Assembly: GCA_030142905.1 (NCBI GenBank)
Contig: JASJOG010000112.1
Span: 474,501-538,500, forward strand
Length of the DNA stretch: 64,000 nucleotides
DNA from: Heliopora coerulea
Lineage: Eukaryota; Cnidaria; Anthozoa; Scleralcyonacea; Helioporidae
Reading direction: 5' to 3'
Shown here: positions 1 through 10,158 of the stretch, one piece after another
How the letters are laid out: every line of letters begins with the position of its first letter
Numbering within the stretch: the first letter of the stretch is position 1
Notes under the pieces: model-generated
What the model was told of the DNA's origin: nothing
What the model saw: the letters and a program-made list of their open reading frames with translations, nothing else
Database searches by the model: none
Made by a program: the position numbers and the translations under genes

Positions 1-524
1 ATAGGCAAACGAGTTTTCAACCTAGCTTTTGCTGTCTTCAAACACGAGCAAATATCTTTGTCAGAAAACTTGCTACAGAAAATTTGCTGTTGTCGACTGG
101 GCTTTGGAGGTCCTTCTGTCCTGCTTTTCTTTATATGCAAAAGGAAACAGAACTATTTAACATTAGCGGAAAGTTGTTTTCGTCACACATTTTCTCTTCC
201 AGTACTCAATTTGCTGGTGGGTTAATGTATTCACTTCATGAAGTCAATTTGATTCTTTTTCGGTTATTTAACTTCAGCTTACCGGCATCTGTAGAGCGCA
301 CTTCTTGCGTACGTCAACGTATCCCTTTCTGCCTTGGTATTGAACTGCCTTTTCTAGTTTGTCGGGTAGTTTTGATCGTTCTCAAAACTCACAGCGTACG
401 CAGAAAATCACCTTCACTGAAACACTGGCTATCGTTAAATTCTATTACTATCCCTTTTTACAGAACTTCAAGTAGAACGAGCACCGGACCGTTTACAAGT
501 GGGTGAGATTGTTTAAATAACTAG
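1..524. other. No supported gene
   Basis: A 140-codon open frame on the plus strand (84-506) has no recognisable domain and no clear splice context, so I do not call it. The stretch is best read as intron or flank of the death-domain exon that follows. Confidence 0.4.
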
Positions 525-774
525 ACAAATTCCACGTGTATGGAAGGAAGTAGCCTACCTGACAAAACTATTTGAAACGCACGAAATCGTCGACCTAATT
601 ATTGCCAGAGTTTATGAAGATGAAACGCACAAGGCTCTTACAATGCTTACACGGTACATGAAGCTGCAAGGGACTAGACAAAGGCTAGCCGTAACGCTTG
701 AGGAGGTTAAGTTTGTCTCTCCATCTCAGAATGTCCTGTCTGGATATTTTATCGATACTGGTGAGGAAGAGTAA
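525..774 (+). CDS. Death-domain-like terminal exon (partial gene)
   Basis: An open frame runs from an AG dinucleotide at 523-524 to a TAA at 772-774, with an upstream in-frame stop just before it, so it makes sense only as a 3' exon. The peptide has the death-fold pattern: a starting Trp (541-543) followed by Lys-Glu-Val-Ala, a middle helix ending Ala-Leu-Thr-Met-Leu-Thr-Arg-Tyr, and a last amphipathic helix ending Leu-Ala-Val-Thr-Leu-Glu-Glu-Val. Death domains mediate adaptor assembly in innate immune and apoptotic signalling. The polypyrimidine tract before the acceptor is weak. No upstream exon could be placed. It could be a pseudoexon, but the frame shows no lesions. It is more diverged than the two other death-domain exons in the window. 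Confidence 0.45.
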
Positions 775-1637
775 TCCATGGATTTTAAGTTTTCAAATTT
801 GTTTTTAGAAAGATTTAAAAAAGAAACGCAATGGAATTTTAGTTTATTTTATTTGAATGAGCTCTGAAAGTAACACTGAGAGGCATTCGCAGGCCTTCCA
901 TATCTCACTTGGTTTTTGAAATGTATAAATTCAGGTTATGGATAGACCGTTGTGATAGCTGGAAAACAATGTTAGCATAGTAATTTATCAAAATATCAAA
1001 TTTATCAAAATAATGTTAGCATAGTAATTTATCAGTTAACGGGCCATCACTGTATTCCTCTTCATGGTGATTTTTTCAAGAAAAGTATAAAAGAGAATAC
1101 TTTGCGGTAGTGTGTCAAAAAACGAACAAGTCTGCGAGGATAGAAGGGTCTGGGAACTTACGTGTCACGTCAGGCTTTGGCAGCTAAGTTGTTTTTGATT
1201 TTGTGATACTAAGATGTGTTTGACTTTTTGATGAGATGCTTTTACTTCCAAATTCACGAGTGATTTCGTTGAATAGTCGTAAAGCTATTCACAATTTCCT
1301 GATCAGTAACAATGGTGAATCCTTCAGTATAGTTGAGGTGATAAGCTATCTCATTAACATATCAAACGAATATAAACGTTTCAAGAACGAGGTGCGATGT
1401 GGAAGAGCAGCGTCATATTCGTTTTTGTCAATAAGTCTTCGAAACGAAATAAGCTCATTTCTCGTTTCATTTTGCAGTTCAAATTTTCAGAATTTTCAAT
1501 TTTTGTTCAAATTAAGCATGGGAAAAAATTCGACGTAATTGTAGCAGTGGCTATTTGTTTTCAATTTACTGATAAAGAGGGGCGAAGAGTTCTATCTGCA
1601 CATAAACATGGTGCAAAACCAAACGAGACGCCTGATA
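775..1637. other. Non-coding; short direct repeat
   Basis: No gene seen. A duplicated segment of about 23 bp (AATGTTAGCATAGTAATTTA) occurs near 968-989 and again near 1012-1034. Open frames at 1236-1657 overlap each other and have no domain signature. Confidence 0.4.
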
Positions 1638-2144
1638 CCGCAAAATCCCAGTTATAAGCCCTGAGCTTATACAATTTCGTGAGGGGTTTTGGGTGGGCTT
1701 ATATCCGGGAGGGCTTATTCTCGGGGGTCTTATAAGCGGAATAAAAAACAACCGTTTTGAAACGAGCTGATAACATAATGGCAAGAACAAATGCTCTGAA
1801 TGTCGGCTTTTAAATTGTTGTACACTGAAAACTATGGTCAAACATTGAACTGTTTCTTTAACGGTATTTGACGAGATAGTAAAAAATCCTTGCTCCGTAT
1901 TCTACTTTTTCTGTGAAAGTGATTTTATAAAGGCAACCATGATTAAGGCAACAAGGCAAAGAGGGGCTGGGGGCTTCTGAGCAGGGGTGCTAATAAAGGA
2001 ATACCTTTTTAGAGGGTTGTTTACATATAGATCGGCCTATGAGTAAGGGGGGCTTATAACAGGAATAATTTTTTTGTTTCCAAATAGATAGACCTATAAC
2101 CGGATGAACTTATAACCCGAGGGCTTATAACCGGGATTTTACGG
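1638..2144. mobile_element. Non-autonomous TIR element (MITE), TA-flanked
   Basis: The left end reads CCGCAAAATCCCAGTTATAA and the right end, reverse complemented, reads CCGTAAAATCCCGGTTATAA. The inverted similarity runs for about 34 bp. Both ends are flanked by TA (1636-1637 and 2145-2146), which fits a Tc1/mariner-type target duplication. The interior repeats variants of GGGCTTATAA several times in both orientations, as in many subterminal-repeat MITEs. There is no transposase ORF, so mobilisation would need a transposase from elsewhere. Confidence 0.7.
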
Positions 2145-2265
2145 TATACGTTCACTTGGGCTACCGATTGCTGGGCGTGCAACACGGTCACGAACACTAA
2201 TTTGGCAAATCACGTAACTTTTTGAAGAACTGTGCTACACGCCAGTAACTTCTAATATAAGTAAT

Positions 2266-2521
2266 TTTTTTTTTTTTTTTTTTTTGTGAGATTACATTTG
2301 ATTTGGGAGAAGTAAGTATCTTTTGTTTCCTATTTCAATTGGTCCACAGCTTCCAGAACGACAATAACTCTGGTCAACATGAAACCAAACGCGCTTGTGC
2401 TTGTTATTTGTCAAACAAGTAATACAGCACGTTGGAGACCACACTGTTGACGTTCGATCTCGTGCGGGACTAGCCGCCATGTTTACTTGTTTAAAACTTG
2501 CGCGATGCTCGTCATTGGCTT
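2266..2521 (-). pseudogene. Poly(A)-tailed retrocopy of a host transcript 3' part
   Basis: On the minus strand the segment ends in a run of about 20 A (2266-2285 as T on plus), preceded by a frame that starts ATGGCGGCTAG near 2479 and stops at TAA just before the tail, giving about 62 codons. Positions 2411-2521 are identical over 111 bp to 9041-9151. At the 9 kb copy the identity ends exactly before GTGAAA, a possible splice donor, whereas here the sequence continues as if into the next exon. That is the expected pattern of a spliced, reverse-transcribed RNA. The product is unknown: Cys-rich start, no recognised domain. It is fused at its 5' side to LINE reverse transcriptase sequence (2522 onward). 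Confidence 0.55.
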
Positions 2522-3330
2522 TAGTAATAAAAGTAATAAGGGCCCAAGCACAGATCCTTGGGACACTCCATAGATAATTGGAAGGCAACTAGAAATAGAA
2601 CCGTTTACGTACGTACACTGTTTATGATCCGAAAGATATGAGGTAAACTAAAGAAAGGCATGAGCGTCTGCTCCATAGTGTTTAAGATTTTCAAGTAAAA
2701 TCTGATGGTTGACCCTATCAAAAGCTTTCTTTAGATCCAAAAATAGTACAACGTTAAGGAAACCATTATCGATATTTAATTACGAATCATTCGTGGCTTC
2801 AAGTAAAGCTGTATGGGTTGAATGCATTGGTCTAAAACCATGTTGAGAATCTGCTAGGAGATCATTTTCAATTAAATAGGTGTAGAGCTGGTTGAAAACA
2901 ATCTTCTCTACTATGTTACTAATAATCGGTAGAACAGATATAGGCCTGTAGTTATTTGGATCAGACTTAATATTTTTCTTATACGCTGGAGATACTCGTG
3001 CAATTTTCCAGTCATCAGGAAATATACCACTCTTAATTGGTAGATTTATAATAAACGTTAGCAATGGTGTTTTAATTGGTGCAGCTTCTTTCAATAGTCT
3101 GCAAGAAATTCCATCAAAGCCACTTCCTTTATTTAGTGGTAATGACTGTATTGATTAATGAACAGCGCTGTTATTCGTTTCTTTAATAGAAAAGCTGTGT
3201 TGAGTAGGGGTGAAATATTCTGTAAAACTAGCATCTGTCGCGGGGATGTCATTTGCTAATCGTGCCCCTATTTGCGTAAAGTGGTGATCTAATACATCGC
3301 TTATATCGTGGGGCGTACTGTGTGAGGTGT
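2522..3330 (-). mobile_element. LINE (non-LTR) reverse transcriptase fragment, LINE-A 3' part
   Basis: Minus-strand translation gives an RT of the jockey/CR1-like kind. Motifs in order are: a finger region with Asn-Tyr-Arg-Pro-Ile-Ser-Val-Leu-Pro (near 2955), the palm start Asp-Leu-Lys-Lys-Ala-Phe-Asp (near 2735), and Ser-Gln-Gly-Ser-Val-Leu-Gly-Pro near 2560. An in-frame TAG lies between them. It stops abruptly after the SQGS motif at about 2522, so the YADD catalytic block and the C-terminus are absent. The endonuclease half lies at 5226-6180 on the same strand, suggesting one LINE interrupted at 3331-5225. Confidence 0.8.
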
Positions 3331-5225
3331 GTATGGGGTATTACACCCTCCTACATTTTGGTGAATTGGTCGGTAAAATGCCAGACTGTCGGTAAAGCAG
3401 GACTTCCGTCGGTAGAGACCGTAGGTATAACCAGAAATTGGGAAAACCTTGAATCTTAACCTATCGTCAGGTAACTTGTTTGTGTTCTCTGATGATTTTG
3501 AAAATTCCCAGTTCGGAAAATTGACTTTATTGAAAATCGAAAGTATTCTAGATATTAGTGGGTTGGAAAAAAGTTAAATTTAGCTGGCAATTAAGCCACT
3601 TGATTGGGCTGAGAGTTGAAAATGGAAAACAGCAGGGAAATGTGGATAAACTATCTTTCTTTCGGATTTACGCATTGGTTAAATGCGTAAAATAGTTTTC
3701 CCACGATAAAATCTTTTGTTATCTTATATCGACTCCGTAACACTTACATCTTTCACATGGATGGTTTGAATTTTGTAATATCAGTTTCCGAAGTCTTTCA
3801 CGATCTGATAGTGTGATTCCGCATTTAAACTGAAAGTCATCCAATCAGCAAAATACCTTCAAAAGAGCGTACAAACCGCGAGAAGATTCGCTATATTAGT
3901 TGTTCTTTAAGAGAAACTCACGACCAGAATATAAATAGAAATTCGTAAATTGGACATAATGACTGTTCTATGCAAGTGAACATTTAGCAACAGTATGGAA
4001 TGTTTAATGATGCTGCGTGCATGATTATGTTCAAACATGCAATGTAAGTTTTGCAAAATATGTTTATTGCTACTGTAAACTGGTAGTTCTGTTAACTTCC
4101 AAAATAGAACTTTTTAAAAACGTTCCAAAATGAAAAACTGCCATATTTTTACAAATTTGTAACAGCAGTTTTGTCTTGATCACTGATCAGTAGGTCCAGT
4201 GACCCACCCAAGGTGTGTGTGTGTGGGGGGGGGGGGGCTTAGGGGGCTTAAGCCCCTCCCTTAGCAGCCACATAAAGATGTCTATTTGCGTCAACAAAGA
4301 AAAAAAATTAAAAATTAAACGTAAAATCAAAAGGAAACTGGGTAGATTGTAGCATGCCTCTAACAGAGGACCGTGAAATGTTATAATTTCTCTGTCACCT
4401 TACTGTTGTGTTGTGTATAAAGACTGTCAAGTCTTAATCAGATAGTCCAAACATCCCGATATGGTTAGAATTATCTCGATTTTGAATGGAAATTCCGAAT
4501 TCCGACCGATATGATGTCGGTATTGGAAAAATCTCGCTTTTGACATTTTCTTCAAGGAACAACAAGTCTAGGAAGATATTTTCGTCAAATTCTATGGCTA
4601 ATAGAGCAAATATCCTTGGAAGACCCAGTTAAAAAAGGCGCTAGCAGTAGACAAGTGGCCGAAATGAACAGGATATAAACTAGACTGGTTGCCTTTTAAT
4701 AAGTTAGTAATATCCGGTTCTTGGAACTTCGTCTCGATGAATATATCTTGGTGAGAGGAATTACGATGCTTTGTCTTTAATTACAGTAGCATTTTTTAAT
4801 TGAAAAACAAGTACAAATTAATGTATCAAGCATTTTTCACTGAAAATATCGTCTGGGATTGCTAGAAATGGTGTTTCAAGACATGAAGATATCAAGATTT
4901 TCTTGGGGAGCAAGCCCCCAGACTCCCCTTATCAAATCTCGATTTGGCTAGGTCCTTAGATTGAACAGTCTGCTTAATGTCGGAATTGGCCTCGTAAAGA
5001 CTTTGAAATGTAAAATATTCCTAGGGCAGCATGCTGCCAAAGCTTCCAAGTGGAAGCTAATTTAACGTTTCTAGCCCTTCCTAACAAAAATCGTGGGTGC
5101 GCCGTTGAGTATGTCACTTTTTTACGCACTCCGGAATCCTGACCGCTTATTTGAAATGTCTGACTACCATCGATAATCCCTTTGACTCTGCGATTTGAAT
5201 TTATTTCTGTCGGTAAAATGAGGCC
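3331..5225. other. Insertion or unrelated DNA inside LINE-A
   Basis: LINE coding similarity stops at about 5226 and resumes at about 3330. The 12 bp GTCGGTAAAATG occurs near both ends (about 3369 and 5209) in direct orientation, which could be coincidence or mark an inserted unit. I see no ORF, no clear TIRs and no domain. About 150 residues of the LINE middle region are missing, so a deletion must also have happened. Confidence 0.35.
4212..4237. repeat. (GT)n followed by poly(G) microsatellite
   Basis: Six GT units run directly into 13 G. The run is followed by a further G-rich stretch (GGCTTAGGGGGCTTAAG). Confidence 0.9.
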
Positions 5226-6180
5226 TGCTATCGTTAACTTTGTTTAGAGTAAGTTTATACTTCAGCCAATTATCACTTGTCTTATTATTGATTGCTATTT
5301 TCTTAAGATTATCCCTCTCAAACATTCATTTTTTTAGTAAAGGCGTTAACAAAGGAGAATGGTTAATTCAGATTTTCTTTTTACGGACTGGGGCATGAAC
5401 ATCTGAGATCTTTCGGAAAGTACTTTTCCAAATTATCCAGGCAGAATTTGGTTTACTTCCGTATTGAATAATATGCCATGGAGCTAAGCTAAGGTCATAG
5501 CTAAAGGCATCTCCATTAAAATTTGTAAATTCCCTGCTCATAATAATCCTAGCACTCCTTTTAGAGATAGAGAATTTTCGAATCGCATATATGAGAGAAT
5601 GATCGTTTATTACCACTTGACAGACTCCAAAATAAGCATACATATTGGGATTATTAGTTATAAATAAATTTATTATAGTTGCAGTATTTTTAGTTACACG
5701 GGTAGGTTCAACAATAGTCTGATGATATTGATAAAAATTACATATTTCCGTAAAACGTTTAGTGTGTGGTTGAAATGGAGAGGCACCTACACCACAATTT
5801 AAAATCCCGAATAATGTTTGTTTCAAGACCAAGCAATTCTAATCTTTCAATAAAAGATTCAAAACCTGTCATAATATCTGAGGTGGAGGTAGGAGGCCTA
5901 TACCAGATACCAACAATAAAAGGCTTGATCTTTAGCTTTGTTACCTTGATAGAAAGCCGCTCTAGTTGGTCAACAACAAGCACACAAATAAGCTCATAAT
6001 TTATGGTAGTTCTGATGTAAAGCGCCACACCTCCACCGTGCCTATTACGATCTTTTCTGTCTAGGGTGTAACCAGGAATAGAAATTTACCTGTCAAAAAT
6101 AGTTTCATCTAAGCGAGTTTCATTTATTGCAAGAAAATCGATACTTTTCGTTTTCATGTAAACGCGTAATTCGTCAATAT
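5226..6180 (-). mobile_element. LINE endonuclease half (LINE-A 5' part)
   Basis: Minus-strand frames give an apurinic/apyrimidinic-like endonuclease: an Asn-Glu-Thr-Arg-Leu-Asp-Glu segment (near 6100), Gly-Gly-Gly-Val-Ala-Leu-Tyr (near 6020), Trp-Tyr-Arg-Pro-Pro (near 5895), and Ile-Asn-Asp-His-Ser-Leu-Ile (near 5600). The spacer reaches the usual Ala-Pro-Val-Arg-Lys-Lys-Lys segment (near 5375) and continues to about 5226. There are frame breaks near 5800, and the catalytic Gly-Asp-Phe-Asn is altered to Arg-Asp-Phe-Lys. This is a dead copy in the orientation expected for the RT piece at 2522-3330. Confidence 0.75.
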
Positions 6181-6699
6181 GTACAGACTACTGGGGGAGG
6201 CTTTAGCCCTCCCTCCACTTGTTAGTGCACTTATAAGACAAGAACGTTTGAAAAAGTAGGAGATACTGGCAGACCTTTTTCAAGCTAGAGGAATCTCCAG
6301 AGTATTCGGAATCGCGTATTCAATTTTAATATTCGCTCAATAGGAACGTCGCCAATTGCAAGCTATGGTAAGCTAGTACCTCATCTATTCTAGGATATTC
6401 CATAATAACCTGTCTTACTGAATACATTTCCGGAATGTGATGATAGTTTACTGCAGGTTTCAACCGCAACATTCGTTTTGCGCACTGAAATTCCTAGTTA
6501 GGGTGGCACCAGTCACGAAATTTTAAATTTGTCAAAGATCTCCCAAAAAGAACAGGATCTCTCTCGAAATTGTGACCATAATAACATTTGTTGTAACACA
6601 TTCGAAATAGCGCTGAACCGAAAATCTTCCGGAGAACACTCAGTCTGTCATAAGAATTAAGTATCAAAAGAAAGGCCCTAAGAAAGGAATGTCCAAAAA
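6181..6699. other. No supported gene
   Basis: A short G/C-rich inverted motif (GGGGGAGGC...CCCTCCCTCC) occurs near 6190-6220. The minus-strand open frame at 6494-6733 has no domain signature. Confidence 0.35.
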
Positions 6700-7135
6700 A
6701 TAGTTGCAATATGTTCAAACTGTCGAACAACAAAAATTACAACCTAAGAAATAACAAGCTTACGCTGACGCTGTCACAGCCCAAAACAAATGCAATGAAA
6801 AGAGTTTTTAGTTATGAAGGTGCCAAAGCTTGGAATAACCAACCAGCTAAATACAAAAGTACAGTTTTAAATAATAGATCAAATAACAGTATTTTAATTT
6901 TAAAAAGTAGTATTTTGCTTATTTTATAATGTGTGCAAATTCATATTGCGACTGTAAATAGTTTTGGTAGTATTCAATGTGTGGGTTTCTGAACTACATT
7001 TTTGTCGATTTTTAACTTTTTATATCAGTTACACACGGCCTCGTGAAAAACAACCATTGTTAGTTTATTACATTCTTATATATTGAGTTTGAAAAATCTA
7101 CCGTGATAAAAGGTGATTAAATAAAATAAATAAAA
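6700..7135 (+). mobile_element. 3' end of a LINE (ORF2 C-terminus plus tail)
   Basis: The plus-strand frame (6711-6929) matches the conserved C-terminal block of CR1/Rex-type RT proteins: Tyr-Asn-Leu-Arg-Asn, then Phe-Ser-Tyr-Glu-Gly-Ala-Lys-Ala-Trp-Asn-Asn. It is followed by an A/T-rich 3' UTR ending in an AAATAAAATAAATAAAAG tract. It is a typical 5'-truncated insertion, opposite in strand to LINE-A. Confidence 0.7.
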
Positions 7136-7517
7136 GATGATTAAATATTGTTAGCACTTACGTTCAAAACTAAGATAATCTGAACAATTATTGATCAGCA
7201 TTTTGAAATTTTTTCCAGAAGCCTCTGTTAACTGATTTCTTCTGTAGAGACAGGACAAAAGTTGACTTCCTGTTATTAATTGTTAGCAAAGTTAGAAGTT
7301 CAATAAACATAAAAAGTGATTAATTGGCTACTTGTGATAAACTTGAACATAATGGATTCCGAATATAAGTTATTTGCATCAGGTTACCAAGGAAGTTAAT
7401 TTCATATCTTGTATATTAATGAACAGAGTCATAATTCCAGTACATTGTTGTCTAACATTTTTACATTTTTACATATACTTATTGTTACTCTCCTAAACAC
7501 TTCCTATCTCAATTCAG
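7136..7517. other. Probable intron upstream of death-domain exon
   Basis: Non-coding, A/T-rich, ending in a pyrimidine-rich acceptor (TCTCAATTCAG, ending 7517). No homologue of the 49432-49521 exon was found here. Confidence 0.4.
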
Positions 7518-7828
7518 ACGCCAGTTCGAAGTCAGCAAAGATTGGCGCCCTTAATACGGAAACTTATCTGGAGGTGTGTAGGAAATTGGAACAGACTCTG
7601 CCCAGAAGGGATTGAAAAACTATGGCCGGGAAAATGGGATACAGCGTTGACGAGGTGAATTCATTTTCCACGAGTGACAGCCCTGCAGATGCTGTGCTTA
7701 AAGACTGGGGAATAGTAGTTGGAAATGATTTACATAAACTGATCGAAATTCTCACGGATATTGGGAGAGATGACGTGGTAGGAATTACAAAAGAGGCATC
7801 GGGTGTAAGTGCATTGCCCAATAACTAA
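7518..7828 (+). pseudogene. MyD88/IRAK-type death-domain terminal exon, one nonsense codon
   Basis: The exon starts after an AG acceptor (7516-7517) in phase 1 and ends at TAA (7826-7828). The peptide aligns along its whole length with the exon at 50098-50387: Lys-Ile-Gly near the start, then Ala-Gly-Lys-Met-Gly-Tyr-Ser, Asp-Ser-Pro-Ala-Asp, Asp-Trp-Gly, and a last helix Leu-Ile-Glu-Ile-Leu...Gly-Arg-Asp-Asp-Val-Val. That last motif is typical of MyD88, Tube and IRAK death domains. The codon for the conserved Trp of the Asp-Trp-Lys-Thr motif is TGA (7613-7615) instead of TGG, while the rest of the frame stays open. This is a recent pseudogene, a polymorphism or a sequencing error. Confidence 0.65.
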
Positions 7829-8561
7829 CTCTGAGCAAGAGGCCTCACATTTTTGCATTTAATTTGAAAGCTTTGCTTACTTAGTAACGCCGGATTCCAT
7901 ATCTCACAGGAATCTAGTACAATAGGAAGCAAAAAAAAAGAGACGCACATGGCATTGGTCATGTTCCAGCAATTACTTTGCACCAGGTTTTCTAGTTATC
8001 CATTCCCGAATTAAGAAATTTTCCGCCCCGGAGCAACGTGCTCGCAGTTGCCGGTGGTGTCATTTGAAGAAAAGCCGAGGGGACTCCGACTGTCAGTCGA
8101 ATCGCTCGCACGGGCGAAGTAAACGTTTATCTCGTGAGTTTGACGGATTTGATCAGTGCGCGAGAAATTAATGGAGGTCGAGACTTATACAAGTAAATCT
8201 TTTTGAATATATTACATTTTCAGGCGATCCCTGGAAATTACCACCATCCAAAAGTGTGTTGCCTGGAGGCAATTGCTCCCCTCCTCCTTCCTACGTTTAT
8301 CCAACATTGCACTTACCTTACGCACTTGAGGTCTGTGTGTGGCCTGTGAAACAATTTTAACCTTTGATACCAATTCAATGACATTTTATAAGATAATATA
8401 TAGAATTTTCAATTCGGTTGAGGAAGTACTGCCGAATTTCTTTGTTTCCAATGAAGGAATTCCTGACTTCGGAAAAGTCCTGCCACATTACCACAAACCT
8501 AAATGGCTTGTCCAGAATCATTCCCTGGGTAACACGATAAGAAAATTGCATGTCTAACTTA
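7829..8561. other. Non-coding with a locally G+C-rich patch
   Basis: Positions about 8020-8180 are richer in C+G and CpG than the surroundings and contain an ATG at 8171 in a fair context (TTAATGGAGG). A short frame follows, and a second open, proline-rich frame begins at about 8226 after TTACATTTTCAG and stops at a TAA near 8358. Joining the two would need an intron of only about 31 bp, so I treat this as a possible promoter/5' exon and not a called gene. Confidence 0.25.
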
Positions 8562-8946
8562 CACTGCTAAAGTGAACTCGAAAAATTAATTCGACTTGAA
8601 CAGAATTCGAACTCGCATCTTTGGGTTTCCGGACCGCTGCTCTACCAGTTGAGCTGTGGAGTCAACTGGGAACAGTATGCTTGTTTTATCCATTTTAAAT
8701 GCTCGTGAGATTCTCGTAACAACTTATCCTTCATCCTTGAGAACATGCAGTATTTCGATACACGTATCCCACTCAAGTTAATTCAGTTTTTCGGATGATG
8801 ATATAAAATTCGTGATGTGTAGGCGGTGTTGAACGAGGAGTAAAAAGCCAAAAGGACGACAAAACTGCCGAAACTCAAGCGAGGAGATAGCGAGATAGAG
8901 ACATTTCGAACAAAGCCTTTCTGTTTTCGAGTTGACTTTAGCAGTG
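8562..8946. mobile_element. 385 bp TIR element with internal tRNA-like sequence
   Basis: Ends are CACTGCTAAAGTGAACTCGA (left) and CACTGCTAAAGTCAACTCGA (right, reverse complement), with about 22 of 23 positions matching. Both sides are flanked by TA (8560-8561 and 8947-8948). There is no ORF. The interior carries a tRNA-like block on the minus strand, so the element combines DNA-transposon ends with pol III promoter-like sequence. Confidence 0.65.
8588..8668 (-). pseudogene. tRNA-like / SINE head (A and B box)
   Basis: On the minus strand, AGCTCAACTGGTAGAGCA (about 8639-8656) matches an A box and GAGTTCGAATTC (8603-8614) matches a B box, with spacing close to that of a tRNA gene. The acceptor and anticodon stems pair poorly, so it is a tRNA-derived relic and not a working tRNA. 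Confidence 0.6.
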
Positions 8947-8959
8947 TAGGTTAATCATG

Positions 8960-9224
8960 AATCTTTCTCTTAAATGATTTGATTTCGAAGAATCATCATT
9001 TGTATTGCCGGACGTGACGCGGCCGATCTCAGATTTTCACTCAAACAAGTAATACAGCACGTTGGAGACCACACTGTTGACGTTCGATCTCGTGCGGGAC
9101 TAGCCGCCATGTTTACTTGTTTAAAACTTGCGCGATGCTCGTCATTGGCTTGTTCCTTGATACCGCTGACTGACTTTGTACTGTGTTCAGCTTCTTCAGC
9201 TACCTCACGAAAAGTTAACATCAC
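8960..9224 (-). CDS. Candidate first exon of unknown host gene (source of the 2.4 kb retrocopy)
   Basis: The minus-strand frame contains ATGGCGGCTAG and about 23 codons of a Ser/Cys/Thr-rich peptide, then GTGAAA at the exact point where identity with 2411-2521 ends. I read that point as exon end and splice donor. A longer open frame (84 codons from an upstream ATG) passes through the same region. A CCAAT box (AGCCAATGACG) lies upstream of the ATG on the minus strand. The downstream exons are not identifiable in the window. Function unknown. Confidence 0.35.
9041..9151 (-). repeat. 111 bp dispersed identical repeat (mate at 2411-2521)
   Basis: Perfect identity over 111 bp with the segment at 2411-2521, same orientation, with unrelated flanks on both sides. 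Confidence 0.95.
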
Positions 9225-9827
9225 ATTAAGAGCTCATTGGATCATCAATTACTGGTCCTACCTAACACGACAATAAATTGTAAACTAAATATGCTAAGTA
9301 GGTTAAAGCATATGCTCTGAATGACTATTTAGTACATGTATTTTATAACAACTCGGTGATTTGATAGGTTGACCATGTAATTTTAATTTTTTGACGCATT
9401 TTGAGAATATTTTATAAAATTCGGCCAATACCTTCACACAATTTTGAGTAAGTAACGAACAAAACGAAAGGAGCAGTTTCGATCGCAATGTCATTGCTAG
9501 GCTGATTGTTTATATTATGCTTGAGCGTATTTCAAGTGCTTTAAAGCAGTGAAGCTGTGACGTTTTATTTTGTTATTTTTGCTGTATTTACGATTTGCAG
9601 ACATTATTTTGTTATAGAAATATAAAATTAACGAGACGGGAGTAATGCGATTCATGGAAATCCTGGAAGGTCATGAAGTTTCAAATTTCAAACTCAGGTT
9701 TTTGAAACCTAGAAAATTAGGCTTGGTCGTGAAAATTCATGGAACATTGAAACTTGTCGTCCACAAGATATAGTTTATTCGAACTTAGCGGAAATCGTAA
9801 TTTAAATATGAATATAAAAGCCCAACA
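9225..9827. other. No supported gene
   Basis: A/T-rich DNA. A 63-codon minus-strand frame (9303-9494) has no recognisable domain. Confidence 0.4.
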
Positions 9828-10158
9828 AAAGACTCCTAGAAGAGGCATAATTAGGAAAAAGGTTTATCGAGATTTAACGTTTCGTTGCATTTAACATAAC
9901 ATCATCAAAGAATGAAATAAAATGTGACAAAGACTAATTGTAAGGTTACTATAACAGGTTAGCTAGCATAATTTGGCGCTTGAGAGGAAGTGGGAAGTGA
10001 AAAGAAGTCAGAGGTGATGAGGAGAGGTAAAGATGTCAAATGAGAGAAAGTGGAATGGAGCTGATATTAGAATTAAGAGTGGGATTGAGTTTCTTAATAA
10101 GTAAGCTTTCTTCAAAACATCGACTCGTGATGTACCACGGGGAAAACGTAGCTTAATA

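Noticed and set aside
84..506. 140-codon plus-strand open frame
   Set aside because: No domain, unusual composition and no splice logic linking it to the following exon frame.
8588..8668. Functional tRNA gene
   Set aside because: A and B boxes are present but acceptor and anticodon stems do not pair well, and the block is inside a TIR element.
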